A stretch of 64,000 nucleotides of DNA from Photobacterium aphoticum. GTDB taxonomy: Bacteria > Pseudomonadota > Gammaproteobacteria > Enterobacterales > Vibrionaceae. The notes beneath the pieces are model-generated. The model did not search any database. It worked only from the letters and a program-made list of their open reading frames with translations, and had not been told where the DNA came from. Positions 9,788 through 19,222 of the stretch are shown piece after piece. How positions within the stretch are numbered: the first letter of the stretch is position 1; the number at the start of each line of letters is the position of its first letter. Both the position numbers and the translations under genes were made by a program. The stretch is from positions 1 to 64,000 of the forward strand of contig NZ_LDOV01000037.1 in assembly GCF_001029435.1 (NCBI RefSeq), given 5' to 3'.

Positions 9788-10798
9788 TTAGACGCAATGT
9801 TCATGTTGATACGGAGCCACAGATTCACGATGAATAAGCGTCGGGTAATAACACTGCCCCTGTGGAAACTGCGCATAATTGCCGGTTAACGACAGAAGTG
9901 CCGCTTTGCGAGCCATGACAGCAATGGGGTATTTCAAGGTAGTCAGCGCTGGCGAGAAGTAACATTGTGGCATCACATCATCAAACCCAATGATGGATAA
10001 CTGCGATGGGATCTGAACCCCGCGCGACTGAAATTCCCGCAATGCACTGGCCGCGTACACATCATTAAACGCCAATAACGCTGTCACCGGTAGCCCTTGC
10101 GACAAGAGTTTACGGGCGGCATTTCGCCCGCCGACTTCCACCCAATCGGCATTTTGCACCCAATCAGGCTCGACCATTAAACCATTGTCTTTCATCGCAT
10201 TTATATAGCCCGCCAAGCGGTTATGTTTATCGTCACAATCAAAAGCCAGGTTGATAAAACCAATACGACGATGACCGAGGTTAATCAAATGCTGGGTGGC
10301 CTGATAGGTACCTGCCTGAGAATCGAGCCATACACAACGCTCTTGTACCGCTTCTACATGACGACCAATCAGTACCACATCTGAATGCTGACGGCAGATC
10401 CCTTCCAACGCACTGTCTGATAGTGCCTTACTGTGTAACACAATATGCCGGCACCCGTGTGACAGAAGAAAATCGATGGCCTTTTGCTCTTCGTTGGCAT
10501 CGTAACCCGACGAACACAGCATCAAATGGCGGTTGTGTTCACGCCCCACTTCTTCCACACTCTGCGCCAGTAAACTGTAAAACGGTGAGCTGATCCGATT
10601 AATCACCACACCAATCGACGGTGTCCCGCTGTTTATTTTCAAGCGGTTATTGTTTTCTCGTGTAAACCCTATTTCTTTGGCGGCTTTTTCAATATGTAAT
10701 TTTGTTTTTTCACTCACATGACCTTGTCGGTTTATCACACGGGAAACCGTTGCCATGGAATAACCGGTTATTTCAGCAATTTCTTTTAACGTCGGCAT
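9788..10798 (-). CDS. LacI/GalR-family transcriptional regulator
   Basis: 336-residue repressor-type protein. Residues 3-25 form the LacI helix-turn-helix (LKEIAEITGYSMATVSRVIN) followed by the hinge, and residues about 60-330 form a periplasmic-binding-protein-like sensor domain (IGVVINRISSPFYSLLAQSVEE). It is read away from nhaC and into the xylA promoter region. Its ligand is unknown; position next to xylA suggests a sugar related to xylose or xylosides, but this is inference. Its promoter lies in the 145 bp shared with nhaC, where GTGA-N6-TCAC (10814-10827) is a possible operator half-symmetry. Confidence 0.85.
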   Translation of the reverse strand: MPTLKEIAEITGYSMATVSRVINRQGHVSEKTKLHIEKAAKEIGFTRENNNRLKINSGTPSIGVVINRISSPFYSLLAQSVEEVGREHNRHLMLCSSGYDANEEQKAIDFLLSHGCRHIVLHSKALSDSALEGICRQHSDVVLIGRHVEAVQERCVWLDSQAGTYQATQHLINLGHRRIGFINLAFDCDDKHNRLAGYINAMKDNGLMVEPDWVQNADWVEVGGRNAARKLLSQGLPVTALLAFNDVYAASALREFQSRGVQIPSQLSIIGFDDVMPQCYFSPALTTLKYPIAVMARKAALLSLTGNYAQFPQGQCYYPTLIHRESVAPYQHEHCV

Positions 10799-10943
10799 AA
10801 ATAAACACTCAGCGTGATGAAATTCACAACTGTAAGTTACACACTATTTTGTTTGGTTATTGTGATAATGCACGAATTTTCCAATTATCAGGACAGGTAA
10901 ATTTTGCTTCAGTCTCGTACCCATAATAAAAAAAGGACGTCCC

Positions 10944-12389
10944 ATGAGCGTGAAAACTCCCGGTATCGCCTTGGCCATCGCGCCAATGGCTTCCATGTTA
11001 ATATTATTAACCGTTGGATTTACTTTCCTCGGTTTATCCATTGAAGTACTGATGTTAGTCGCAGCAGCCATTTCTGCCGGTATTGCGTTATATCTGGGCC
11101 ATACCTGGCAAGATATTCAAGATGCCATTGTTGATAAACTGAAAACCACCCTGCCTGCCCTGTTTATTTTGATCATTGTCGGTGGTTTGATCGGTAGCTG
11201 GATGGCCGGCGGGACGATCCCGATGCTGGTGTACTACGGCCTGAAAATGATCAGCCCGGAATACCTGCTCGTGACCGCATTTTTAGTCACCTGTGTCGTC
11301 AGTGTGTGTACCGGTACCTCTTGGGGCAGTGCGGGCACCGTCGGTGTGGCGTTGATGGGGGTTGCCGTTGGCATGGACGCAAACCTGGCCGCTGTTGCGG
11401 GTGCGGTGGTCTCTGGTGCGTATTTTGGTGACAAGATCTCTCCGCTGTCCGATACCACCAACTTTGCCCCTGTGGTCGCAGGTACTGATCTGTATTCCCA
11501 CATTCAGCACTTGCTCTGGACCACTATTCCCGGCTTCATTCTGTGCTGCGTGGTGTTCTTCTTTATGGGCCACTCGGCAGTCGCTGACGGTGGCGTACCA
11601 GAGAAGATCACCGAAATCCTGACCAATCTGGATGCACTGTACAGCTTCAATGTGTTGTTACTACTGCCACCACTGTTAGTGCTTGGCGGCGCAATCAAAA
11701 AACTGCCAACGGTACCGTTGATGCTGGGCGCCTGTTTGATTGCGGTGATCAACGCCGTCCTGTTCCAAGGCTTTGACTTAACCACAGCCACCAGCGCATT
11801 CCTGAACGGCTTTAACGTGTCAATGTATGCAGACATGGGGATTGAAGCGAGCGCTGTCGTGCCAGATGTCGCCAAACTGGTAAACCGTGGCGGTCTTAGC
11901 TCCATGATGGGCGTGATCCTGCTGGTATTCTGTGCCTTCTCGTTTGCCGGTGCGATGTCCGTCACTGGCGGCCTGACCATTGTGGTGCAGGCAATGGCTA
12001 AAGGCATTCACTCAGTCACTAGCCTGATCGGCGCCACACTGGCCACCACCATCATTGTGGTGAGCACCACCTGTGACGGCAAACTGGCCCTGTTGATCCC
12101 ATCTGAATTGTTCCGTGATCTGTACCGTAAGCTGAATCTGGATCCGGTCAACCTCTCACGCTCCACCGAAGATGCCGGCACCATTATTGAACCGCTGGTA
12201 CCTTGGACCAGTGCGGGTATATTCATGGCCTCTACATTAGGTGTCGCCACCTTGGATTACCTGCCATGGGCAATTCAGTGTTACACCGGTGTGGTATTTG
12301 CGATGATTTGGGCGGTCACCGGTAAAGGGATCAAATACCTTAAGAAAGCGCCAACCACAGAGTCGTTAACGCCTAACGCGGCACACTGA
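10944..12389 (+). CDS. nhaC: Na+/H+ antiporter NhaC family
   Basis: 481-residue inner-membrane protein with about eleven hydrophobic segments, expected to exchange sodium for protons. Family sequences include CTGTSWGSAGTVGVAL (about residues 114-130) and GAYFGDKISPLSDTTNFAP (about 153-171), which carry the conserved acidic and polar residues of NhaC. AAGGAC lies eight bases before the ATG. It is a single gene ending at a hairpin terminator and is divergent from the LacI-family gene. A sodium-expelling carrier fits a marine or halophilic host. Other NhaC-superfamily substrates cannot be excluded. Confidence 0.85.
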   Translation: MSVKTPGIALAIAPMASMLILLTVGFTFLGLSIEVLMLVAAAISAGIALYLGHTWQDIQDAIVDKLKTTLPALFILIIVGGLIGSWMAGGTIPMLVYYGLKMISPEYLLVTAFLVTCVVSVCTGTSWGSAGTVGVALMGVAVGMDANLAAVAGAVVSGAYFGDKISPLSDTTNFAPVVAGTDLYSHIQHLLWTTIPGFILCCVVFFFMGHSAVADGGVPEKITEILTNLDALYSFNVLLLLPPLLVLGGAIKKLPTVPLMLGACLIAVINAVLFQGFDLTTATSAFLNGFNVSMYADMGIEASAVVPDVAKLVNRGGLSSMMGVILLVFCAFSFAGAMSVTGGLTIVVQAMAKGIHSVTSLIGATLATTIIVVSTTCDGKLALLIPSELFRDLYRKLNLDPVNLSRSTEDAGTIIEPLVPWTSAGIFMASTLGVATLDYLPWAIQCYTGVVFAMIWAVTGKGIKYLKKAPTTESLTPNAAH

Positions 12390-12429
12390 CGTCCATTTTC
12401 ATCATTATAACGACGTGTCGATCCACTCA

Positions 12430-12460
12430 GCCCCGTGCCTTTGTGCCGGGGTTGTTTTAT
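12430..12460 (+). terminator. nhaC terminator
   Basis: CCCCG (12431-12435) pairs with CGGGG (12447-12451), the stem being followed by TTGTTTTATTT. It lies about 40 bp after the nhaC stop. Confidence 0.6.
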
Positions 12461-12465
12461 TTGGC

Positions 12466-12497
12466 GAGATGAGAGATGAGAGATGAGAGATGAGAGA
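12466..12497. repeat. heptamer tandem repeat (GAGATGA)4
   Basis: Four exact tandem copies of GAGATGA (12466-12493) plus a partial fifth unit, immediately after the nhaC terminator. Non-coding. Confidence 0.95.
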
Positions 12498-12980
12498 AAA
12501 TGACGAAACATGAAGGGAAGTACACTCTTTCTCCATCACAAAGACAGAAAAAAAGGGGTAAGCCGCCTAACGCTAACGCAATAAACTGGGCGTGCAAGTT
12601 ACAGCGCGAAAATGGTGAACATTAACGTTTTATCAGCCACTTACCCTAACGATTACTTGTAGTGATGTGAACTTTTCTGGTCCATGGTGCATCGCTGCTG
12701 ACAACCAGAACAGCACGGGCGCTACTATACCTCGCCAACATGAACGCACCCTGACCTGCATCAATTTCCCTGCATTTTTTACCCATAGTATTAATCGAGT
12801 AGTAACAAAATGCAAACAGAGGTAACAAAGTCGTTCAACCACGCCTTTTTCCCTATTCCTCATTGTGTCACTTTGCGCCGCGTATCTCCCATTTCCAGCT
12901 TTCATGACTACCGAACCCGCACCATGCGTGCAAAAATGCCGCTTTACCTCTCCCTTTCTACCACGCAGCAAGGATGCAGT

Positions 12981-14144
12981 ATGTTAAGGCTTCATTGCCA
13001 GGAACGCCCTCACTGGCGCGAACTGGCGAAAGACTTTGGGTTTGGCTTTCACAGCATGTACGACGAGCCCTACTGGGACGAAACCGGCTATTACCAATTC
13101 ACCCTCAAGCAAATTGAGCGTGATTTAGAAGATCCCACCGAAGAGATCCACCAGATGTGTCTGGAAGTGGTCGATACCGTGGTGAAAGACGAATATTGGC
13201 TGCAGCGCTTTCAAATCCCTGAGGCGATGTGGCAATCGGTGCTGGACTCCTGGCGCAGTCGTGAACCGTCACTCTATGCGCGTTTAGACTTTGCTTATGA
13301 TGGTAAAAGCCCGGCCAAGCTGTATGAAAACAATGCCGACACCCCGACCTCTTTGTACGAAACCGCCTTTTGGCAATGGTTGTGGCTGGAAGACATGGTA
13401 AAAAGTGGCCAGATCCGCCGTGATGCCGATCAATTCAACCTGCTGCAAGAATTGCTGATGGCGCGCTTTCAGGAGCTCGCCAAACAACAGCCGGGGCAGA
13501 CGCTGCACTTTGCCTGTTGTAAAGACACCGAAGAAGATCGCGGCACCGTGCAGTATTTGGAAGACTGCGCCAAAGAAGCGGGGCTCTCGACCGCTTTTGT
13601 GTTTGTGGAAGATATCGGCATTAATGGCAAACAAGAGTTTACCGATCTCAAAGATCACCCCATTCGCTGGATGTTCAAACTCTACCCGTGGGAGTTCATG
13701 TTCCGGGAAGAATTTGCCCAATACCTGCCGACCACGCAGGTCAACTGGCTGGAGCCAATGTGGAAATCGGTACTGAGTAACAAGGCTCTGTTACCGATGC
13801 TGTGGCAAAAATTCAAAGGCCACCCTAACCTGCTGCCAGCCTATTTCCCGGATGATCGCGAATTAAGCCAGCTAAAGGATTACGTCATCAAACCCATTTT
13901 TGCCCGCGAAGGGGCCAATATCACCATCGTCGAAAATGGCCGCCAAACATTGCGTATTGACGGGCCGTATGGCGATGAAGGGGTGATCTATCAGGCCTAC
14001 CATCCGCTGCCAAAATTCAATGATGCGTACACCTTGATTGGCAGCTGGCTGGTGAATGACAAACCAGCAGGCATCGCGATTCGGGAGGATCGCTCTCGCG
14101 TGACGCAAGACATGTCCCGCTACATTCCCCACATTATTTTATAA
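12981..14144 (+). CDS. YgiC/YjfC-like glutathionylspermidine-synthase-family ligase
   Basis: 387-residue protein of the ATP-grasp glutathionylspermidine synthase C-terminal family, collinear with E. coli YgiC (386). Strongly conserved blocks include YDEPYWDETGYY near the N-terminus, LLENNADTPTSLYE-type sequence (here LYENNADTPTSLYETAF), KLYPWEFM, PIFAREGANI and LIGSWLVNDKPAGIAIRED. The proteins are thought to form an amide bond between an acid and an amine, but the substrate is not known. Start ATG 12981 has AAGGA six bases upstream and matches the family N-terminus; the open frame reaches back to 12810 without similarity. The usual DUF1190/DUF350 partners are not next to it here. Confidence 0.85.
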   Translation: MLRLHCQERPHWRELAKDFGFGFHSMYDEPYWDETGYYQFTLKQIERDLEDPTEEIHQMCLEVVDTVVKDEYWLQRFQIPEAMWQSVLDSWRSREPSLYARLDFAYDGKSPAKLYENNADTPTSLYETAFWQWLWLEDMVKSGQIRRDADQFNLLQELLMARFQELAKQQPGQTLHFACCKDTEEDRGTVQYLEDCAKEAGLSTAFVFVEDIGINGKQEFTDLKDHPIRWMFKLYPWEFMFREEFAQYLPTTQVNWLEPMWKSVLSNKALLPMLWQKFKGHPNLLPAYFPDDRELSQLKDYVIKPIFAREGANITIVENGRQTLRIDGPYGDEGVIYQAYHPLPKFNDAYTLIGSWLVNDKPAGIAIREDRSRVTQDMSRYIPHIIL

Positions 14145-14341
14145 GACCGATACGCCTCTCACCGTCGTATCACTTTTGAGACAAGCTTCTATCGCCTATT
14201 TGCTACAGTCAGTGAATAGGCGTTGTTCTCACATACCTGACTGTATCTACTCCTCTTTTTTCACACCCAACAACTGTCAGCGCATTCACGTATAACGCCA
14301 CACTCTCCCCTCTTTTTTCATTTTCATAGTGTGATGGCGAT

Positions 14342-15376
14342 ATGATGACGACACACCGTGCTTTTCGATATTCACTCAACCGCGCTGGCGTGGCCTTACT
14401 GCTTGGGACTGGACTCACGCCTTTTGCCGCAACGTCTGCCACAAATTCTGCCACCCAAACCCGCGAGGCCTTTGATGACTATGGCCCGCTGAAAACCTAT
14501 GCCCAATCGCCGCTACAATCCAACAGTTTGACCCCGCAAGTGCGATCCGGTTTTCGCCTGCCCACCCAAACCGTGGAATTATATGGCACCGGCACCATTG
14601 CCAGTGTGTGGGCCAATACCGATGACTACAAGATGGATTACTATCAAAATGATCTGTCCGTTGGCAGTTACATCCAGATCAATGAAAAATGGGCGATCGA
14701 GATGGATTACACTTGGCGCTTTGCTGCCAACAACGGGCTTGATACGTTAACCAAAGCCTTCCATGACACCTTTGGCATTGGCCTCAACGGCCGGGATGAA
14801 GTCGACAAACACGCATTTGATATTTCGGTGCCGCAATACGGGGTGGAGATCCACGATTTTGAGGGGAAGACACTCAGCAATGCGTTTACCATCTATGCCA
14901 GTTACCAAGTGTTAGAAAATACCCACCATGGTCTGTCGCTCGGCGGTTCGCTGTACTACAACTATGTCGGCAGTGGCCCTTTTAAAACCAGCAGTCTGGA
15001 GCAAGCACTGCAACTCAATTACAGTTATCGCAGTGGTAAACACCGAGTGTACACCTTGCTGGGCCTGTCGTATCGCCACAATGATGAGGTGCTTTCCAAT
15101 ATTCCCTACAACCACTTCGCCTTTTCCTCCGGGATCAGTTACCAATATGCCATTGCGCCGCGCCATCGCCTGATCACCGAATTCCACCTGTATGAAGGGG
15201 CGTCCGATGCGACATCGGATCTCAATGAACCCTCCACCGAAGTGCTACTGGGCTATCGCTACCACACAGACGAAGGGGCCATTGAAATCTCGATGATCGA
15301 AAACGTCTTCAACATGGATAACAGTACCGACATTGCCTTTACGCTGGGCTATCGTCATCGGGTCACATTTGAATAG
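14342..15376 (+). CDS. DUF3187-type outer-membrane beta-barrel protein
   Basis: 344-residue protein with an N-terminal signal peptide (hydrophobic residues about 14-27) and many alternating-hydrophobicity strands, ending in Phe-Glu after an aromatic strand (LGYRHRVTFE), as in outer-membrane barrels. The segment AFHDTFGIGLNGRDE about residues 139-153 and the overall layout resemble the DUF3187 family, described as probable outer-membrane porins. No substrate can be named. Tandem ATG codons at 14342 and 14345 are both possible starts. It stands alone between the ligase gene and a LysR gene on the opposite strand. Confidence 0.65.
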   Translation: MMTTHRAFRYSLNRAGVALLLGTGLTPFAATSATNSATQTREAFDDYGPLKTYAQSPLQSNSLTPQVRSGFRLPTQTVELYGTGTIASVWANTDDYKMDYYQNDLSVGSYIQINEKWAIEMDYTWRFAANNGLDTLTKAFHDTFGIGLNGRDEVDKHAFDISVPQYGVEIHDFEGKTLSNAFTIYASYQVLENTHHGLSLGGSLYYNYVGSGPFKTSSLEQALQLNYSYRSGKHRVYTLLGLSYRHNDEVLSNIPYNHFAFSSGISYQYAIAPRHRLITEFHLYEGASDATSDLNEPSTEVLLGYRYHTDEGAIEISMIENVFNMDNSTDIAFTLGYRHRVTFE

Positions 15377-15418
15377 CCACCGAGACTTTGCACCGCCGCA
15401 TCCGCTCATTTAAAAAAG

Positions 15419-16306
15419 CTAACGTTCAAAACGTGCCAGCAGAAAATCAATTAAGGCCCGTAACCGCTTGGGCATCAGTTTGCGTTGCGGATACACCAAA
15501 CTGACTGGCACCAGCGGCATCTCCCAGTCCGGCAACAATTGCACCAAATGCCCTTCGGCCAAATGGGTACGACAAATGAATTCAGGCAACACCGCGACCC
15601 CCAATCCGTCCAAACAGGCACTGAGTGAAGCGGTGATGGTATTGACCCGAAAACGGTAGGGCAGATCCAAACTCACTAAATCCCCCGACTGAATAAAATG
15701 CCATTGCGGCAATTTCACGGCGGTGTTGTGCACTTTGATCTGGTGATGAGGCGGGACTAGGTCAGCGGGCGAGTTCACCATACCATACTGCTCAAGATAC
15801 GCCGGACTGGCCACCAGCACCCGCTGCGAGGCGGTTAACGGTCGCGATACCAAGCTGGAATCTTCCACTTCACCGACCTGTGCGTACAGATCGATCCCCT
15901 CGCCAATCACATCCACGTCCCGGTTTGTCAGTTCCAAATGGATGGTCACGTTCGGATAGGCTTTCAAAAACGCATTAATCGTGGGACCGAGTACCTGATG
16001 GCCCAATTCCACCGGCATCACCACATTTAATCGCCCACGGATCAAATCCTGATTGGCCGACACTTCCAACTCCGCCTGGCTCATGATCTCCAGCATCTGC
16101 GAGCAAGACTGGTAAAAGGTCTCCCCTTCCTGTGTCAGTACCAAACTGCGGGTCGAGCGCGTGATCAATCGCACACCAAGGTGCTGCTCCAACTCCGCCA
16201 CTTTGCGGCTCACGGTAGATTTGGTGAGCTCTAAATTCTCCGCCGCTTGGGTAAAACTTCCTGAATCAACAACTTGTGAAAAAATGGCGATGGTATTTAA
16301 GTCCAT
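15419..16306 (-). CDS. LysR-family regulator of the adjacent efflux pair
   Basis: 295-residue LysR-type regulator: winged HTH at residues 1-60 (FTQAAENLELTKSTVSRKVAELE) and an effector-binding domain of the AaeR/CrgA type. It is divergent from emrA with 137 bp between the starts, the usual arrangement for a LysR regulator that controls its neighbour. It likely responds to a toxic compound or metabolite that the efflux pair exports; the ligand is unknown. Confidence 0.9.
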   Translation of the reverse strand: MDLNTIAIFSQVVDSGSFTQAAENLELTKSTVSRKVAELEQHLGVRLITRSTRSLVLTQEGETFYQSCSQMLEIMSQAELEVSANQDLIRGRLNVVMPVELGHQVLGPTINAFLKAYPNVTIHLELTNRDVDVIGEGIDLYAQVGEVEDSSLVSRPLTASQRVLVASPAYLEQYGMVNSPADLVPPHHQIKVHNTAVKLPQWHFIQSGDLVSLDLPYRFRVNTITASLSACLDGLGVAVLPEFICRTHLAEGHLVQLLPDWEMPLVPVSLVYPQRKLMPKRLRALIDFLLARFER

Positions 16307-16443
16307 GCAATGCCCTTTCTGGCTGTATTAGCGCAATTTCTGCAACAGTGTTTTCTGTTTTTCCTATCTTATCAACCAATGAGTTTCATTTACACTTTGA
16401 AACACTTTTAGCACCCCTGTCACCGACCACATAGAGATCCTTC

Positions 16444-17547
16444 ATGGCCGAACACACAACGCCAGCCGCTGACACCGCTCAGCCATCAGCTCAACCTTCA
16501 CATCCGTCCCACACCACACCGAAGCAAAAGAAAAAAGCGCCGCTCATCGCCACCTTGATCATGCTTTCGTTAGGCGCACTGGGTGGCGGCTATTGGTGGG
16601 GCTACGGCCAGTACTTTGAATCGACCGATAATGCCTACTTACACGGGGATATCACCAATATCAGCCCCAAAGTGGCCGGTTACATCACCCAAAGCTATGT
16701 CACTGATAACCAAGCGGTGAAAGCCGGGGATTTACTGGCACAAATTGATGATCGCGATTTCATTGCCGCGCTGGATCAGGCCAAAGCCAACCTGGCTGTC
16801 AATCAAGCCGCCATCGGCAATTTCATCGCCCAACAGCAGCTGCAACGTACCAAAATCAGCCAATCCAAAAGCCAGATTGCCTCCGCCCAAGCCGAATACG
16901 ATCGCGCCAAACAACAAGTAGCCCGTACCCGTAGCCTGCTGACCCGCAACTACTCGTCACAAGATGAACTCGACAGCATGCTGGCCCATGAAAAAGTAAC
17001 AGCAGCGCAACTGGCAGAGGCCCAAGCCAACTACCAAGGGCAAAAAGATCAACTGGCAGTATTGGCCAGCCAAATCAAGCAAGCTGAAGCGGCCGTGACA
17101 GAAGCCAAAGCGGAATGTGAAAAAGCCCAGCTGAATCTTGATTACACCCGCATTTATGCGCCAGTTGACGGCATTGTCGGCAAACGCAGCCTGCGTGTGG
17201 GCTTGTATGTGCAACCGGGCATGCCGCTGATGAGCTTGGTACCCACGGAAAATGTCTGGATTGAAGCCAACTTCAAAGAGACTCAACTGGCGGGGATCCA
17301 CCAAGGCCAAAGCGTTAACGTCGAGATTGATGCCTACCCGGGCCAACCGCTTGAAGGCATTGTGCAGAGTTTCTCTCCGGCGACCGGGGCCAAATTTGCC
17401 TTGCTGCCACCGGAAAATGCAACCGGTAACTTCACCAAAATCGTTCAGCGCGTGCCGGTGAAAATCACCATTCCCGATCAAAAAGCGCTGAAAGGCCGTC
17501 TGATCCCGGGGCTGTCTGTGGTGGCCACGGTCGACACGCGAGGGTAA
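16444..17547 (+). CDS. emrA: EmrA-like membrane fusion protein
   Basis: 367-residue periplasmic adaptor of an EmrAB-type multidrug efflux system. After a proline- and threonine-rich cytoplasmic start there is one membrane anchor (about residues 36-55), then the biotinyl-lipoyl-like domain (STDNAYLHGDITNISPKVAG), a long alanine/glutamine-rich coiled coil (about 105-220) and the beta-barrel segment (IYAPVDGIVGKRSLRVG). The stop is three bases before the emrB start, so they form one operon. It bridges the inner-membrane pump to an outer-membrane channel, probably TolC encoded elsewhere. Confidence 0.9.
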   Translation: MAEHTTPAADTAQPSAQPSHPSHTTPKQKKKAPLIATLIMLSLGALGGGYWWGYGQYFESTDNAYLHGDITNISPKVAGYITQSYVTDNQAVKAGDLLAQIDDRDFIAALDQAKANLAVNQAAIGNFIAQQQLQRTKISQSKSQIASAQAEYDRAKQQVARTRSLLTRNYSSQDELDSMLAHEKVTAAQLAEAQANYQGQKDQLAVLASQIKQAEAAVTEAKAECEKAQLNLDYTRIYAPVDGIVGKRSLRVGLYVQPGMPLMSLVPTENVWIEANFKETQLAGIHQGQSVNVEIDAYPGQPLEGIVQSFSPATGAKFALLPPENATGNFTKIVQRVPVKITIPDQKALKGRLIPGLSVVATVDTRG

Positions 17548-17550
17548 CCC

Positions 17551-19119
17551 ATGGCGAACACGCTCGCGCAACCCGCCACTGCCTCGGCAGGGCGACCGGC
17601 TGACGATTTTGCCGTGCCTCGCCGCCATTGGATCGCCCTGTTTGGCGGCCTGATCGGCGCGTTCATGGCCATTTTAGATATTCAGATCACCAACTCCTCC
17701 CTGAAAGACATTCAGGGCGCGTTATCGGCCACCCTAGACGAAAGCTCATGGATTTCCACCTCCTATCTGGTGGCAGAAATGATCGCCATTCCACTCAGTG
17801 GCTGGCTGTCCAAATCGCTGGGCAAACGCCGTTACCTGACGTGGACCACGCTGATCTTTACCTTGTCGTCCTTCCTGTGCTCTTTGTCGTGGAACATGAC
17901 CTCCATGATTGTGTTTCGCGCCATGCAGGGCTTCAGCGGCGGGGCGTTAATTCCACTGGCGTTCTCGCTGGTGGTACAGTTGCTGCCGATCCAAAAACGC
18001 GCGGTCGGGATGGCGCTGTTCGGGATCACCGCCACCTTTGCCCCGTCCATCGGACCGACCTTTGGCGGCTGGCTGACGGAGAATCTGTCGTGGCATTACA
18101 TCTTCTACATCAACATTCCGCCGGCCATACTGGTGATCACCATGATCCGCTACGGGCTGGAAGACGAACCGCTCAACTTGAGCCTGCTGCGCAAAGCGGA
18201 CTGGTTTGGCATTGTCACCATGGCCATGGGCTTGGGGTGTCTGGAAGTGGTGTTGGAAGAAGGCAACCGCAAAGAATGGTTCAGTTCCAGTTTTATCATC
18301 TCGCTGGCCATTATCTCGGCAGTCAGTTTGGTCTATTTTGTGATCAACGAATGGCAGCACAAAAAACCACTGGTGAATCTGCGCCTGCTGCGTGACGGCC
18401 AGTTTGCCATGGCCTGTATCGCGTACCTGATCCTGGGGATGGCGCTGCTCGGCTCGATTTACGTGCTGCCGATGTACTTAACCCAAATTCAGCGCTACAA
18501 CGCGATGGAAATCGGCGAAGTACTGATGTGGATGGGCTTTCCGCAACTGCTCCTGTTCCCGATTGTGCCCAAACTGGTGCAGTACATTAAACCCAAGTAT
18601 CTGGTGACTTTTGGTTTTGTGATGTTTGGGCTGAGCTGTTACGTCAACACCCACATGACCGCTGACTTCGGAGGCCAGCAGATGATCCTGTCGATGATCC
18701 TGCGCGCCATTGGTAGTCCGTTCATCATGGTGCCGCTGTCACTGGTGGCGATGAAAAGCATTAAGCTGGAAGACACGCCGGATGCTTCCACCCTGACCAA
18801 CGTCATGCGTAACCTGGGCGGGGCATTCAGTATCGCGTTTATTGCCACCTTGCTGGATAACAAAACCCGCGAGCACTTGGCGCACATCAAAACGTCTTTG
18901 CCGAGCGTGAGTGTGGATGGCTGGCAGCAGTTGCATCAGCAGCAAGCTTTTTTCATTCAGGCGGGCAGTGATGCCCATACTGCGCTGCAACAGGCGCAAG
19001 CCAGCTTACTGGCTACTATGCAGCGGGATGCGGCCATCATGGCCTACAACGATGTGTTCTTGATGATGACGGGCTTTCTGGCGATCGCCGCCGTGCTGAT
19101 CATGAGCATGAAAGACTGA
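17551..19119 (+). CDS. emrB: EmrB/QacA-type drug efflux MFS transporter
   Basis: 522-residue major facilitator of the 14-helix DHA2 family that uses the proton gradient to expel hydrophobic toxicants through the adaptor EmrA. Family motifs include LDIQITNSSLKDIQGALSAT in helix 1 and GWLSKSLGKRRYL in the helix 2-3 loop (motif A region), with AMQGFSGGALIPLAFS downstream. The start at 17551 is preceded by GAGG and directly follows emrA. The operon ends at a strong hairpin after a heptamer repeat. Confidence 0.92.
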   Translation: MANTLAQPATASAGRPADDFAVPRRHWIALFGGLIGAFMAILDIQITNSSLKDIQGALSATLDESSWISTSYLVAEMIAIPLSGWLSKSLGKRRYLTWTTLIFTLSSFLCSLSWNMTSMIVFRAMQGFSGGALIPLAFSLVVQLLPIQKRAVGMALFGITATFAPSIGPTFGGWLTENLSWHYIFYINIPPAILVITMIRYGLEDEPLNLSLLRKADWFGIVTMAMGLGCLEVVLEEGNRKEWFSSSFIISLAIISAVSLVYFVINEWQHKKPLVNLRLLRDGQFAMACIAYLILGMALLGSIYVLPMYLTQIQRYNAMEIGEVLMWMGFPQLLLFPIVPKLVQYIKPKYLVTFGFVMFGLSCYVNTHMTADFGGQQMILSMILRAIGSPFIMVPLSLVAMKSIKLEDTPDASTLTNVMRNLGGAFSIAFIATLLDNKTREHLAHIKTSLPSVSVDGWQQLHQQQAFFIQAGSDAHTALQQAQASLLATMQRDAAIMAYNDVFLMMTGFLAIAAVLIMSMKD

Positions 19120-19121
19120 GC

Positions 19122-19167
19122 CTAGTTTCTAGTTTCTAGTTTCTAGTTTCTAGTTTCTAGTTTCTAG
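19122..19167. repeat. heptamer tandem repeat (CTAGTTT)6
   Basis: Six exact tandem copies of CTAGTTT plus CTAG, starting two bases after the emrB stop codon and ending just before the terminator. It is non-coding and, being made of identical units, is likely variable in copy number between strains. Confidence 0.97.
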
Positions 19168-19181
19168 TATGCAGAAAAGCC

Positions 19182-19219
19182 AAAAGGCCATGGAGAGCGA
19201 ACTGTCCATGGCCTTTTTT
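19182..19219. terminator. bidirectional terminator between emrB and the SH3 lipoprotein gene
   Basis: A 12-bp perfect stem, AAAAGGCCATGG (19182-19193) with CCATGGCCTTTT (19206-19217), followed by further T residues. It serves emrB and, in the other direction, the convergent gene ending at 19223. Confidence 0.92.
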
Positions 19220-19222
19220 GTA

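Larger units (their letters stand above)
12390..12980. other. intergenic region with terminator and heptamer repeat
   Basis: 591 bp between nhaC and the ATP-grasp gene. The left part contains the nhaC terminator and a 7-bp tandem repeat. The remaining 480 bp has no convincing gene on either strand; the frame that extends upstream of 12981 shows no family similarity and is probably untranslated leader. Confidence 0.6.

Noticed and set aside
12633..12971. 112-codon minus-strand frame before the ATP-grasp gene
   Set aside because: It overlaps the leader of the ligase gene on the other strand and shows no conserved sequence or ribosome binding site.
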